NCBI GenBank assembly: GCA_022826685.1
Contig: JAJDUL010000043.1
Location: 53,602-117,601 of the forward strand
DNA from: Gemmatimonadota bacterium
GTDB lineage: Bacteria > Gemmatimonadota > Gemmatimonadetes > Palauibacterales > Palauibacteraceae
Reading direction: 5' to 3'
DNA: 64,000 bases
In this document: positions 46,347 to 54,558 of the stretch, piece by piece
How positions within the stretch are numbered: the stretch's first letter is position 1
Layout of the letters: each line of letters starts with the position of its first letter
Program-made: the position numbers and the translations under genes
Notes under the pieces: generated by a model
Databases searched by the model: none
What the model saw: only the letters and a program-made list of their open reading frames with translations
Told to the model about the DNA's origin: nothing

Positions 46347-46813
46347 CGGATCACGTCCTTGTAGGGGTCTTTCTTCTGCATGAACAGGCGCTCGCGAACG
46401 ACGGAGACGAACAGGATCACGAAGCCCGCGATCAGCGCGAGCATGCCCCAGCGAATGTACGCGGGCATCGTCGTGTCCCGAATCAGCTCGGCCACGGCCG
46501 TCCACAGCGCCCACGTCCCGACGACGATCGTTCCAAGCGAGACCAGAACCCAGCCGATGCCGCGTTCAAGCCGGCGATAGACGTGTTCCCAGTAGCTGTC
46601 CCAGGTTTCCTCCGGCGGCTTCAGCGGAGTCATGGTGTCGGTGACCTCCTTCAGGCGCTGGTACGTGGCCAGTTCGTCGCGAAGACCCGGGTCCTCCCCG
46701 AGCGCGGACTCGAGTTCGAGGCGTCCCTCCCTCGAAATCTCCTCGTCCAGTTCGGCCATCATCAGATGGCGCACCCGCTCGTCGCCGGGCGGATTCACGT
46801 TTCTCTCACTCAT
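46343..46813 (-). CDS. Anti-sigma-factor-like membrane protein without zinc motif
   Basis: A 156-residue protein. The N-terminal ~60 residues (HLMMAELDEEISREGRLELESAL) are helical and resemble the sigma-binding part of anti-sigma factors, but the usual HxxxCxxC zinc motif is absent and no Cys is present. Two membrane helices follow (VLVSLGTIVVGTWAL and GMLALIAGFVILFV), ending with a basic tail. It overlaps the sigma factor gene by 8 bases. Function as the membrane anchor that holds the sigma factor is inferred from this pairing. Confidence 0.72.
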   Translation of the reverse strand: MSERNVNPPGDERVRHLMMAELDEEISREGRLELESALGEDPGLRDELATYQRLKEVTDTMTPLKPPEETWDSYWEHVYRRLERGIGWVLVSLGTIVVGTWALWTAVAELIRDTTMPAYIRWGMLALIAGFVILFVSVVRERLFMQKKDPYKDVIR

Positions 46814-47408
46814 CGCCCGAACCTCCCTCCCGGCCGGGACGGGTTCCCGCCGTTTCGATCTCGCGCGCGAGGGACCGCCGCGCCCGATAGAGGCGCGACA
46901 TCACCGTGCCGATGGGGATCCCCAGCAACTCGGCGATCTCCCGGTAACGCAGTTCCTCGAACTCGCGCAGGACGAGCGTCTCCCGTTCCCGTTCCGGCAG
47001 GCGTTCGATGGCCGCGCCGACCTGTTCGCGCAGTTCGGTGCGGATGACCGCCTGATCGGGGCTGAGAGGGCGCCGTCCCATCGTCGTGTCCGTAAGCCAG
47101 CTGCCGGCCTTCTCGAGCTTCAGTCGGCGTGAGCGCTGGTCCCGCGTATGGTTGAAACAGAGTCGTCGGATGATCTGGTACAGCCAGGGGAAGAAGGGAC
47201 GTTCGGGGTCGATCCTGGCGCGCGCGCGGAACGCCCTGGCGAAGGCCTCCTGGGAGAGATCCAGGGCATCGTCGTGGTTCCCGACGAGGCCGAGCGCGGT
47301 ATAGTAGGCACGCTGCATGTATCGTGTGACGAGTTCGCCGAAGGCCGCACGCTCGCCACGCTGCGCGCGAAGAACGAGCATCCGGTCGGTTGCCTCCGAG
47401 CTGTTCAA
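46806..47408 (-). CDS. ECF sigma-70 family RNA polymerase sigma factor
   Basis: A 200-residue sigma factor with only regions 2 and 4. Region 2 contains DDALDLSQEAFARAFR and PWLYQIIRRLCFNH, contacting core polymerase and -10 DNA. Region 4 (LPERERETLVLREFEELRYREIAELL) is the helix-turn-helix for the -35 element. TTG 47408 is used as start because GGGAG lies 6 bases before it. It heads a four-gene operon with an anti-sigma-like protein, YbjQ and a secreted hydrolase. Release from the membrane partner would activate an unknown regulon, probably including its own promoter. Confidence 0.92.
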   Translation of the reverse strand: MNSSEATDRMLVLRAQRGERAAFGELVTRYMQRAYYTALGLVGNHDDALDLSQEAFARAFRARARIDPERPFFPWLYQIIRRLCFNHTRDQRSRRLKLEKAGSWLTDTTMGRRPLSPDQAVIRTELREQVGAAIERLPERERETLVLREFEELRYREIAELLGIPIGTVMSRLYRARRSLAREIETAGTRPGREGGSGDE

Positions 47409-47450
47409 TTGTGGCTCCCATGGTCGCGGGCACCGCTGTGGATCTGTGGT

Positions 47451-47475
47451 GACGGTTCGCTACGCGAGGGTTACA
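47451..47475 (-). promoter_or_regulatory. Candidate autoregulated ECF promoter
   Basis: On the minus strand TGTAACC (47475-47469) and CGTC (47454-47451) are separated by 14 bases, close to the AAC and CGTC elements used by many ECF sigma factors. A start near 47444 would give a ~36-base leader before TTG 47408. The spacer is a little short for the usual pattern, so this is tentative. Confidence 0.35.
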
Positions 47476-47521
47476 CGAGGCCGCGAAGTTTATTTCACGG
47501 ATCAAGGAATCGAGAGACAGG

Positions 47522-47971
47522 ATGAGCGAGTTCCCGGTCGGAGCAACCCTGCAACCAGAAATCGTTCCCTCGCGCTGGACGCTCATCCGCGACGTGGCCG
47601 TCTTTCAGCTGAAGCTGGTCCTCGATGGCCTGAGGGATGCGTTGCTGCTGCCGATCTCGCTCTTCGTCGCCCTCCTCGACGTACTCGGAGTCGGGCCCCG
47701 GGCGGGCCGGCAGTTCTACGATCTGCTGGAGTGGGGGCGGCGGACGGAGTACTGGATCAACCTGTTCGGCGCCACGGATCACGTGCGTCCCCTGACGTCG
47801 GCCCCGCGGCCCGGCGTCGATGCGCTCGTCGACCGCCTGGAGCGGCTGGCGGTGCAGGAGTATGAGAGAGGCGGGATCACGGCCTCGACGAAGGATGCCG
47901 TGGACCGTGCCCTCGACCACCTTACGAGGCGCGGACCCTCCGACGGCGATCTTCCCGGGCCGCCGCCGTGA
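47522..47971 (+). CDS. Conserved hypothetical membrane-associated protein
   Basis: A 149-residue protein with no function I recognise. The middle is amphipathic or membrane-associated (VFQLKLVLDGLRDALLLPISLFVALLDV). It is followed by RRTEYWINLFG and a C-terminal helix carrying ERLAVQEYERGG. The gene diverges from the ECF sigma factor across 113 bases, so it may be a sigma target. Its last 50 bases run antisense to the 3' end of the histidine fusion gene (47922-47971). Confidence 0.6.
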   Translation: MSEFPVGATLQPEIVPSRWTLIRDVAVFQLKLVLDGLRDALLLPISLFVALLDVLGVGPRAGRQFYDLLEWGRRTEYWINLFGATDHVRPLTSAPRPGVDALVDRLERLAVQEYERGGITASTKDAVDRALDHLTRRGPSDGDLPGPPP

Positions 47972-50516
47972 CGCGGAGTTCCGCCGAGAGCGCGTGCGCT
48001 TCCAGTCCCTCCAGTCGGGCGAGCGCGGCGGTGTCCCGCAGCAGGTCCTCGTAGGCGTCGTCTTCGGGCGAAAGCGACAGCCACGTCGGCCGACGCAGGA
48101 ACGAGAACACGGTGAGTCCCGAGTCGAACGCTGCGGCGCCCGAGGTTGGAAGCGTGTGGTTCGGGCCGGCTCCGTAGTCGCCGGCCGCCTCGGGCGTGGC
48201 CGCTCCCATGAAGAGCGACCCGTAGCGGTGGACGCGCGGAGCGAGCCGCTCGGCCCGCTCACCGTGCAGGTGAAGGTGCTCCGGCGCCACGGCGTCGCAG
48301 ATGGCGGCGGCCTCGTCGGGGCCGGCCGCGAGGAGGGCGCCGCCGGCGGCCAGGGCCTGACGCGCGACCGGTGCGGTCGGGAGCGCGACCAGCTGCCGCT
48401 CGGCCTCTTGGCGGACGGCCTCGACGGTCGCTTCGTCGAAGGCGCACAGAAGCGGGACGGCGTCGGGGTCGTGCTCGGCCTGGGCGAGCAGGTCGGCCGC
48501 GACGCGCGCCGGCTCCGCATCCGGCGAGGCGACGACGAGCAGCTCGGATGGGCCGGCGATGGTGTCGAGGCCGACCCGGCCGTAGAGGAGGCGCTTGGCC
48601 GCGGTGACGAACCGGTTGCCCGGCCCCACGATCTTCTCGCAGCGGGAGACGCCTCCGACGCCGAAGGCGAGCGCGCCGATCGCCTGCGCCCCGCCGATGG
48701 CCAGCAGGCCGTCCGCGCCGGCGATGAAGGCCGCGGCCCGGACCGCGGCGGTCGGGCGCGGCGATGCGGCCCAGATGTCGTCCACGCCCGCCACCCTCGC
48801 GGGGATGACAGTCATGAGCACCGAGGACGGGAGAGGGAAGCGCCCCCCGGGCGCGTAACAGCCGGCCGCTCCGACGGGGACGAGCCGATGGCCGCCGCGA
48901 CCGCCCGCGACCGGCGTCTCGAGGTCGGTCGCGGATGCCCGCTGGGCCTCCGCGAACGCGCGGATCCGGGCCGCCACGCGGTGCAGCAGCTCGCGGTCAT
49001 CGGCATGCAGTGCTTCCGCCGCGCGCTCGAGAGCCGACCGGTCGAGGAGCAGTTCGTCGCCCGGCTCGAGGTCGCCGAGCCTCTCGGCGTGCTCGCGGAG
49101 CGCCGGCTCCCCGCGCCGCTCGACATCGTCCAGGATCGTTCGCGCGACCTCGAGGGCCGCCGGATCGAGCGCCAGCGAGCGCACTGCCCGCACGGCCTCA
49201 TCGAGGCCGACCGGCGGCAGGATCCCGCCCGCCGGCGCGGCGGGTGCCGAAGCCGTCCGACCGGTCGGCCCTCCCGGAGGCCTCGGGGCTCGACGACGCA
49301 CCTTGAGGGCGCGCCGGTCGAGTTCGAGACGGACATCTTCGAGAGAGCCGCCGGCCTTCAGGAGCCGCGTGAGGGCGAAGTAGTAGAGGTCCGCGAACTC
49401 CGCCACCGCGTCCGCCTTCGATCCGGCTTCGGCGAGTTCCTGGGCCTCCTCGACGAGTTTCCCCCGCAACAGTTCCGGATCCGCGGCGAGCCGCGCGGTG
49501 AGCGAGCCCGGCTCCGGGTCGGCGAGTCGCTCGCGAAGGCGGATCTCGAGACCGGCGGTATCTCCGAAACAGGTCGCGGTGCCCGTGTGACAGAAACCGG
49601 TCCCGTGCTGTCGCACCGTGAAGCGCAGCGTGTCGCGGTCACAGTCCGCCGTCACCCGGACGAGTTCCTGTGTCGCGCCGGACGTCTCACCCTTCCTCCA
49701 GAGTCCCCGCGAGCGACTCTGGTAGACGCCGCGCCGTTCCCTGACGGCGGTGCGCAGGCTCTCCGCGCTCGACCATGCGAGCCCGAGCGCGCGCCCGGCC
49801 GTGTCCTCGACCACCGTCGCCCACAGTCCGTCGGCCCGGTCGGACTTCAGCGGAGCCGCGATCGCGTCGCCCAGCTCCATGCGTCCGCTGTAGATCGCCA
49901 TCCCCACCTGCGCGTCCGCGCCCATTCGGTCGAGGGCCGCGATCTCCGAAGCCTCGCGGACGCCCCCCGCCACCGTGACGCGCGCGGATCCCGCCGCGGC
50001 CACGAGGGCGGATACGCGATCCAGCGGGATCCCGCCCAGCGTGCCTTCCACCTCCACGAAGGTGACCAGGTAGCCGTCCGCGAGACCCTCGAGTTCCTCC
50101 ATCCGCCCGATGACGCCGCGACCCGTCCCGCGCTGCCAGCCCTCGACGACGACCTCGCCATCGCGTGCGTCGAGCGCGGCGATCACGCGCTCCGCCGGAA
50201 GTCCGCCGAGGAGCTCGGGATTCGCCGCCGTGCCCAGGATCACCCGCCGCGCCCCCGCGTCGAGCCAATCGAGCGCCGCCTCGCGGGACCGGATGCCGCC
50301 GCCTACCCGACACGGCGCGAGCGGCAGCAGTTCCCGAATGAGGGCAGAGTTGTCTCCGCGGCCGAGAGCCGCGTCGAGATCGATGATCGCGACTTCCCCC
50401 GCGACCGCGAACCTCTCGGCGAGAGGCCGCGGATCGCCCGCGTCGATTTCAAGCGTGGCGCCCTGCCGAAGCTGTACGGCCCGCCCGCCCATGAGGTCAA
50501 TGGATGGGATGATCAT
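47922..50516 (-). CDS. HisA-HisI-HisE-HisD fusion (864 residues)
   Basis: One uninterrupted frame joins four histidine enzymes. Residues 1-~222 are HisA (ProFAR isomerase) with catalytic D7 in IPSIDL and D116 in ALDARDG. Residues 224-~318 are HisI (PR-AMP cyclohydrolase) with metal motif D291-C-D293-x-D295 and C309/C316 in CHTGTATC. Residues ~322-410 are HisE (PR-ATP pyrophosphatase) with KLVEEAQELAEA. Residues ~435-864 are HisD (histidinol dehydrogenase) with GPGNRFVTAAKR, E746-H747 in PEHL and GPNHTLPT. It covers steps 2, 3 and 4 plus the last two steps. ATG 50516 overlaps hisF as ATGA. The HisI-E-D part resembles eukaryotic HIS4, for example SDRADGLW before HisI. Confidence 0.93.
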   Translation of the reverse strand: MIIPSIDLMGGRAVQLRQGATLEIDAGDPRPLAERFAVAGEVAIIDLDAALGRGDNSALIRELLPLAPCRVGGGIRSREAALDWLDAGARRVILGTAANPELLGGLPAERVIAALDARDGEVVVEGWQRGTGRGVIGRMEELEGLADGYLVTFVEVEGTLGGIPLDRVSALVAAAGSARVTVAGGVREASEIAALDRMGADAQVGMAIYSGRMELGDAIAAPLKSDRADGLWATVVEDTAGRALGLAWSSAESLRTAVRERRGVYQSRSRGLWRKGETSGATQELVRVTADCDRDTLRFTVRQHGTGFCHTGTATCFGDTAGLEIRLRERLADPEPGSLTARLAADPELLRGKLVEEAQELAEAGSKADAVAEFADLYYFALTRLLKAGGSLEDVRLELDRRALKVRRRAPRPPGGPTGRTASAPAAPAGGILPPVGLDEAVRAVRSLALDPAALEVARTILDDVERRGEPALREHAERLGDLEPGDELLLDRSALERAAEALHADDRELLHRVAARIRAFAEAQRASATDLETPVAGGRGGHRLVPVGAAGCYAPGGRFPLPSSVLMTVIPARVAGVDDIWAASPRPTAAVRAAAFIAGADGLLAIGGAQAIGALAFGVGGVSRCEKIVGPGNRFVTAAKRLLYGRVGLDTIAGPSELLVVASPDAEPARVAADLLAQAEHDPDAVPLLCAFDEATVEAVRQEAERQLVALPTAPVARQALAAGGALLAAGPDEAAAICDAVAPEHLHLHGERAERLAPRVHRYGSLFMGAATPEAAGDYGAGPNHTLPTSGAAAFDSGLTVFSFLRRPTWLSLSPEDDAYEDLLRDTAALARLEGLEAHALSAELRVTAAAREDRRRRVRAS

Positions 50517-51280
50517 CGACGCACCGCGACCCCGAGCTGCTGCAGCCGATCCTTGAGTCTGCCGATCGACCAGTCGCCCTGGTGGAAGATCGACGCCGCG
50601 AGCACCGCGTCGGCGCCCGCGTCCACCGCGGCGCGCATGTGGCCCGGGTGCGCTCCGCCTCCGGAGGCCACGATCGGCACCGACACGGCCTCGCGGATCG
50701 CTCCGATCAGCGCCAGGTCGTAGCCGCTGCGCGTCCCGTCGCGGTCGAAGCTCGTGAGCAGGATCTCTCCGGCCCCCATCTCCGTCGCGCTCCGAGCCCA
50801 TTCCGCCGCGTCGAGCCCGGTGCGGTTGCGCCCCGAGTGGGTCAGGACCTCGAAGCCGCTCGGAAACCCGTTGGAGGGCGCCCGCGCGGCATCCAGCGCG
50901 AGAACCGCGCACTGGGCACCGAAGCGCGACGACAGTCCGGCGAGAAGCTCGGGCTGTTCCACGGCCGCAGTGTTCACCGACACCCGGTCCGCGCCCGCCT
51001 GCAGCAGGGCACCCCCGTCCTCCACCGTCCGCACGCCGCCCCCGACCGTGAGCGGGATCGAGATCTCGTCCCGCACGCGGCCGATCGTCTCGAACCGCGC
51101 CAGCCGTCCGTCCGCCGTCGCCGAGACATCGAGGATGACGATCTCATCCGCGCCCTGCCGCTCGTAGCGGCGAGCCAGAGCCGCCGGATCGCCCTGGTCC
51201 GCGAGATTCGCGAAGCGGATCCCCTTCACGACCCGGCCGTCCTTCACGTCGAGGCACGGGATGACCCGGACGTTCAGCAC
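50513..51280 (-). CDS. hisF: Imidazole glycerol phosphate synthase cyclase subunit
   Basis: A 255-residue TIM barrel. Catalytic aspartates are in IPCLDVKDGRVVKG and LLTSFDRDGTRSGYD. Phosphate loops are TVGGGVRT and VASGGGAHPGH. With HisH it converts PRFAR and ammonia to imidazole glycerol phosphate and AICAR. It starts at GTG 51280, overlapping hisH by 7 bases, and its stop forms ATGA with the HisA fusion. Confidence 0.95.
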   Translation of the reverse strand: MLNVRVIPCLDVKDGRVVKGIRFANLADQGDPAALARRYERQGADEIVILDVSATADGRLARFETIGRVRDEISIPLTVGGGVRTVEDGGALLQAGADRVSVNTAAVEQPELLAGLSSRFGAQCAVLALDAARAPSNGFPSGFEVLTHSGRNRTGLDAAEWARSATEMGAGEILLTSFDRDGTRSGYDLALIGAIREAVSVPIVASGGGAHPGHMRAAVDAGADAVLAASIFHQGDWSIGRLKDRLQQLGVAVRR

Positions 51281-51948
51281 GCGGCCGCCATGCGGGCTCG
51301 GTCCATCATCGCCCCCGAGGCCTCCGCCGGAGCCCCTTCAAGCCAGCGGTTCAGCAGGGCGGCGCCGATCCGTCCCGACAACTCCGGATGGAACTGGCAC
51401 GCAAGGACCCCGCCGCGCTCGAACCCGGCGACGAAGCGGGTCCCGTGGCGACCGGTCGCCCCCGTCCAGCCCGCCGGAACCTCTTCCAGCCGGTAGGAGT
51501 TGGCGAAGTAGACGATGCCCGGGCGCAGGAAGACGGCCGCAGTCGGGGCCGCAATACCGTTCCAGCCCAGCTGGGGCACGCGGCCGGCGCCGTTCAGCCG
51601 CACCGCCCGCCCCGAAACGCAGCCAAGCCCGGGAATGCCGGGAGCCTCGTCGCTCGCGTCGCACAACAATTGCAACCCGAGACAGATCCCCAGCGTGGGC
51701 CGGAGCGACTCGACACGGCGGCGCAGCGCGTCCTCCCAGCCCCGGCGCCGCAACTCGGCCATGCCGTCGGCGAACGACCCGACGCCGGGCAGGACGACGT
51801 ACTCCGCACACTCGATGTCGGCCGCCGAATTCAGCACCCGCGGCGTCCGCCCGAGCCGCCGGAAGGCCGATCGGACGGCTTCGAGATTCGCCACGCCCGT
51901 GGGGACGATCCCGACTTCCCCTCCTGTTCCGATGCGGGCGGCGTTCAT
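51274..51948 (-). CDS. hisH: Imidazole glycerol phosphate synthase glutaminase subunit
   Basis: A 224-residue class I glutamine amidotransferase. The nucleophile Cys is in LGICLGLQLL, oxyanion segment PGVGSFADGM, and the His-Glu pair in CQFHPELSG. It releases ammonia from glutamine for HisF. ATG 51948 forms ATGA with the hisB stop, and its 3' end overlaps hisF. The C-terminal ~25 residues (EGAPAEASGAMMDRARM) extend beyond the usual end. Confidence 0.95.
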   Translation of the reverse strand: MNAARIGTGGEVGIVPTGVANLEAVRSAFRRLGRTPRVLNSAADIECAEYVVLPGVGSFADGMAELRRRGWEDALRRRVESLRPTLGICLGLQLLCDASDEAPGIPGLGCVSGRAVRLNGAGRVPQLGWNGIAAPTAAVFLRPGIVYFANSYRLEEVPAGWTGATGRHGTRFVAGFERGGVLACQFHPELSGRIGAALLNRWLEGAPAEASGAMMDRARMAAAC

Positions 51949-52619
51949 GGCGACACCGTCTCGAGGATCTCCACCCTCGAGTCCTTCCCGGCCCGCGCCC
52001 CAGCGTCCTCACCCGAATCCAGGATCCCCTTCGTACTCGGGATTCCGGCCGCGGCGCGTCGACCGACCGCCTCGGCGAGGGCCAGCCCGAAGGCCTTGAA
52101 CGCGGCCTCGGCGCGGTGGTGGTCGTTCTCTCCCCGGATCACGTCAAGGTGAAGCGTGAGGCGTGCCGCCGTTGCGACCGAGACGAAGAAGTGGCTCAGA
52201 TTCTCCGTCGCCACGGTTCCCAGCATCTCCCGCCGAAGTCCCAGGTCCACCGCGGCGAACGGCCGGCCGGAGAGATCCACGACCGCCCGCGCGAGCGCCT
52301 CGTCGAGAGGCGCGTAGGCGTAGCCGAAACGTCGGATTCCCCGCCTCTCCCCCAGCGCGTCCCTCAGCGCGGCGCCGAAGACGAGTCCGCAGTCCTCCAC
52401 CGTGTGGTGGTCGTCGACGTCCAGATCTCCACGTGCGCGGAGGTCCAGCGTCATCCCGCCGTGGAAGGCGGCGGCTCCGATCATGTGATCGAGGAAGGGC
52501 AGACCCGTCTGCACGCGCCCGGGTCCGCGGCTGTCCACGTTCACTCGTGCCTCCACGCGGGTTTCGAGCGTCTCCCGCGTTCGTTCCCCCGTACGGGGGG
52601 CACCATCGTCGGCGCTCAT
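51945..52619 (-). CDS. hisB: Imidazoleglycerol-phosphate dehydratase
   Basis: A 224-residue single-function HisB. Two His-rich manganese motifs are seen: DHMIGAAAFHGG with DVDDHHTVEDCG, and ENDHHRAEAAFKAFG. The N-terminal histidinol-phosphate phosphatase found in enterobacterial HisB is absent. A basic/acidic C-terminal extension (DSGEDAGARAGKDSR) follows the normal end. ATG 52619 overlaps the hisC stop as ATGA. Confidence 0.95.
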   Translation of the reverse strand: MSADDGAPRTGERTRETLETRVEARVNVDSRGPGRVQTGLPFLDHMIGAAAFHGGMTLDLRARGDLDVDDHHTVEDCGLVFGAALRDALGERRGIRRFGYAYAPLDEALARAVVDLSGRPFAAVDLGLRREMLGTVATENLSHFFVSVATAARLTLHLDVIRGENDHHRAEAAFKAFGLALAEAVGRRAAAGIPSTKGILDSGEDAGARAGKDSRVEILETVSP

Positions 52620-53659
52620 CGAACTCCTCTTCCGTTGATGGTCGAAGCCGCGGCCGGGGAGTCCGCGGCGAGTACCGAAAGAAGGCGTTGGAACACCCCC
52701 TCGTCCCCGGGAAGGGTGATGCGGACCAGGTTCCGCCGGTCCGCGAAGAGGCGTACCGCGATCCCGGACCGCCGGAATCGGCGCTCCAGCGCGGCCGCGC
52801 GTTCCGTGGAGGCGAGGATGAAGTTCGCCTCCGAGGCGAACGGCGCCGTCCCCGCTTTGCCGAGCGCCGCATAGAGCCGGTCCCGTTCGGACCGGACCGC
52901 CGCCACGTAGTCCGCCGTGACCCGGTCGCCGAGTTCCAGCGCCCTTTCCGCGAGCCAGACCGACGGACTCGAGAGCGGAAACGGGGACCCCGAAGCCCGC
53001 AACTCCGCGGTCGCGGTCCTCGACCCCATCACATAGCCCACGCGAAGCCCCGCGAGCCCCCACGCCTTCGAGAGCGTCCGCACCACGAGGATGTTGTCGC
53101 GCTCCAGGAGCGCCGCCGTCGGATCGCGATCGGCGAACTCCACGTACGCGAGGTCGGCGAGCAGCATCGCGCCGTTCGGCAGTCGCTTCGCGATCTCCAG
53201 CATCCGCGCTGCGGAAGCGACCCGGCCCGTCGGATTGTGGGGAGAGATCACCGTCACGAGTCCGGTCCGCTTGCCGAGCCGGTCCAGCGTCGGTTCCAGC
53301 GGGGCGGGATCGTCCAGCGCGGGGATCTCGCGCACGCGTCCGCCCGCGAGCCGGGCGCAGGTCGGCATCATCTGGAAGGTCGGCACCACCGTGACCATCT
53401 CCCGGCCGCCGGCGAGCCACCGCCTGCAGATGCGGTCGATCGCATCGTCCGCGCCGCCGGTGACGAGGACGCGTTCGGCTCCGACGCCCCATCGGCGGGC
53501 CAGACGTCGCTCCAGCCCCTCGGCGTCCGGGTATCGCGTCAGCGCCGTCGCCGGCACGCGGGCGAGGAGAGGGACGAGTTCGGGCGCCGGAAAGAGACGC
53601 TCGTTGTGGTCGAGTCGCAGCAACTCGTCGGCCCGAACCTTCACCGCCGCGTGGCTCAT
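52616..53659 (-). CDS. hisC: Histidinol-phosphate aminotransferase
   Basis: A 347-residue fold-type I PLP enzyme. LDHNERLFPAP at the start, SPHNPTGR, and the PLP lysine in RTLSKAWGLAGLRVGY identify HisC. It converts imidazole acetol phosphate plus glutamate to histidinol phosphate. The gene order G-C-B-H-F-A differs from the E. coli G-D-C-B-H-A-F-I order because D and I/E have moved into the fusion. ATG 53659 overlaps hisG as ATGA. Confidence 0.93.
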   Translation of the reverse strand: MSHAAVKVRADELLRLDHNERLFPAPELVPLLARVPATALTRYPDAEGLERRLARRWGVGAERVLVTGGADDAIDRICRRWLAGGREMVTVVPTFQMMPTCARLAGGRVREIPALDDPAPLEPTLDRLGKRTGLVTVISPHNPTGRVASAARMLEIAKRLPNGAMLLADLAYVEFADRDPTAALLERDNILVVRTLSKAWGLAGLRVGYVMGSRTATAELRASGSPFPLSSPSVWLAERALELGDRVTADYVAAVRSERDRLYAALGKAGTAPFASEANFILASTERAAALERRFRRSGIAVRLFADRRNLVRITLPGDEGVFQRLLSVLAADSPAAASTINGRGVR

Positions 53660-54519
53660 GCGACGATCTGTCCCGGTGCGGTCACGACGAGATCCGTGCC
53701 CCCGCGCGCCTTCACCAGCGGAATCAACGTCGGCAGGGCGTCCCGAAGCACCGCAACGCGGATCGCGTATCCCCCGTCCCCGTGCAGACGCGAAACCGTC
53801 GGCCTGCGCATGCACGGAAGGACCGCCACGAGATCGTCCAGCCCTCCGGCGTCCACGTTGAGCTCGAGCATCACCCGCCGCCGGGCCTCGATCACGGACT
53901 CGAGCACCAGCACGAGGTCTTCGATTCGCTCCCGGTGCCGCGCGTCGTCGAGGGCACGCGGGTTCGCATAGAATCGAGTCGAGGAACGCATGACCTCGTC
54001 CACGATCTCGAGGCCGTTGGCCTCCAGCGTGGCGCCGGTGGCGGTGTTGTCGACGATCACATCGGCGTCTTCGGGCGGGAAGACCTCCGTGGCGCCGTAG
54101 GATCGAACGAAGGTGGCGTCGAGGCCGCGCGCCTCGATCCAGCGCGACGCGAGCCGCCGGTATTCGGAGGCGACGGTGAGGGGGATTCCCGGCTCCAGCC
54201 CCCGCTGTGCCACGGAGACGGGCGCCGCCGCCACGACCCGCACCGGGTCGAGCCCGGTATCGAGCAGCTCAACGAGGGTTCCGTCCAGTTCCGCGACCCA
54301 GTCCGCTCCCGCGAACCCCACGTCGCGGGATCCGGCGTGAAGCATCTCCACGACGTTCTGCGGCTTTAGCAGCTTGGCGCTGAATCCGGCCACGGAGATG
54401 GACGGGCGATACCGGCGCTCCCCGAGGTCCACGCGCACGCCGGCGGCGGTCAGCAGGTCGAGCACGCCGGCCTGCATGCGTCCCTTGGGAAGGGCGAGTC
54501 TTGTCGTTTCGTGGGTCAT
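53656..54519 (-). CDS. hisG: ATP phosphoribosyltransferase, long form
   Basis: A 287-residue long-form HisG with its own regulatory domain. LALPKGRMQ at the start, the catalytic-domain segment GADWVAE and the PRPP loop in VDNTATGATLEANG are present. The C-terminal ACT-like domain (VMLELNVDAGGLDDLVAVLPCM, TDLVVTAPGQIV) is the site of histidine feedback inhibition in long forms, so no HisZ is needed. It catalyses the first committed step. Expression is probably controlled by the attenuator 40-170 bases upstream. No good ribosome site stands before ATG 54519; a small hairpin ends 4 bases upstream of it. Confidence 0.96.
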   Translation of the reverse strand: MTHETTRLALPKGRMQAGVLDLLTAAGVRVDLGERRYRPSISVAGFSAKLLKPQNVVEMLHAGSRDVGFAGADWVAELDGTLVELLDTGLDPVRVVAAAPVSVAQRGLEPGIPLTVASEYRRLASRWIEARGLDATFVRSYGATEVFPPEDADVIVDNTATGATLEANGLEIVDEVMRSSTRFYANPRALDDARHRERIEDLVLVLESVIEARRRVMLELNVDAGGLDDLVAVLPCMRRPTVSRLHGDGGYAIRVAVLRDALPTLIPLVKARGGTDLVVTAPGQIVA

Positions 54520-54523
54520 TGTC

Positions 54524-54540
54524 GTCGGCTCTTGGCCGAC
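54524..54540 (-). other. Hairpin directly upstream of hisG
   Basis: On the minus strand gtcggc and gccgac pair perfectly across a five-base loop (caaga). It lies between the attenuator and the hisG start. The purine-rich aagag, the only ribosome-site-like sequence here, is in the loop and closing arm. It may therefore tune hisG initiation. Confidence 0.45.
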
Positions 54541-54558
54541 ACCGGCGGGGAGGGAGCG

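Noticed and set aside
47820..50723. 967-codon plus-strand frame opposite the histidine fusion gene
   Set aside because: No recognisable domain and strong Arg/Gly bias. The minus strand carries four enzymes with catalytic residues.
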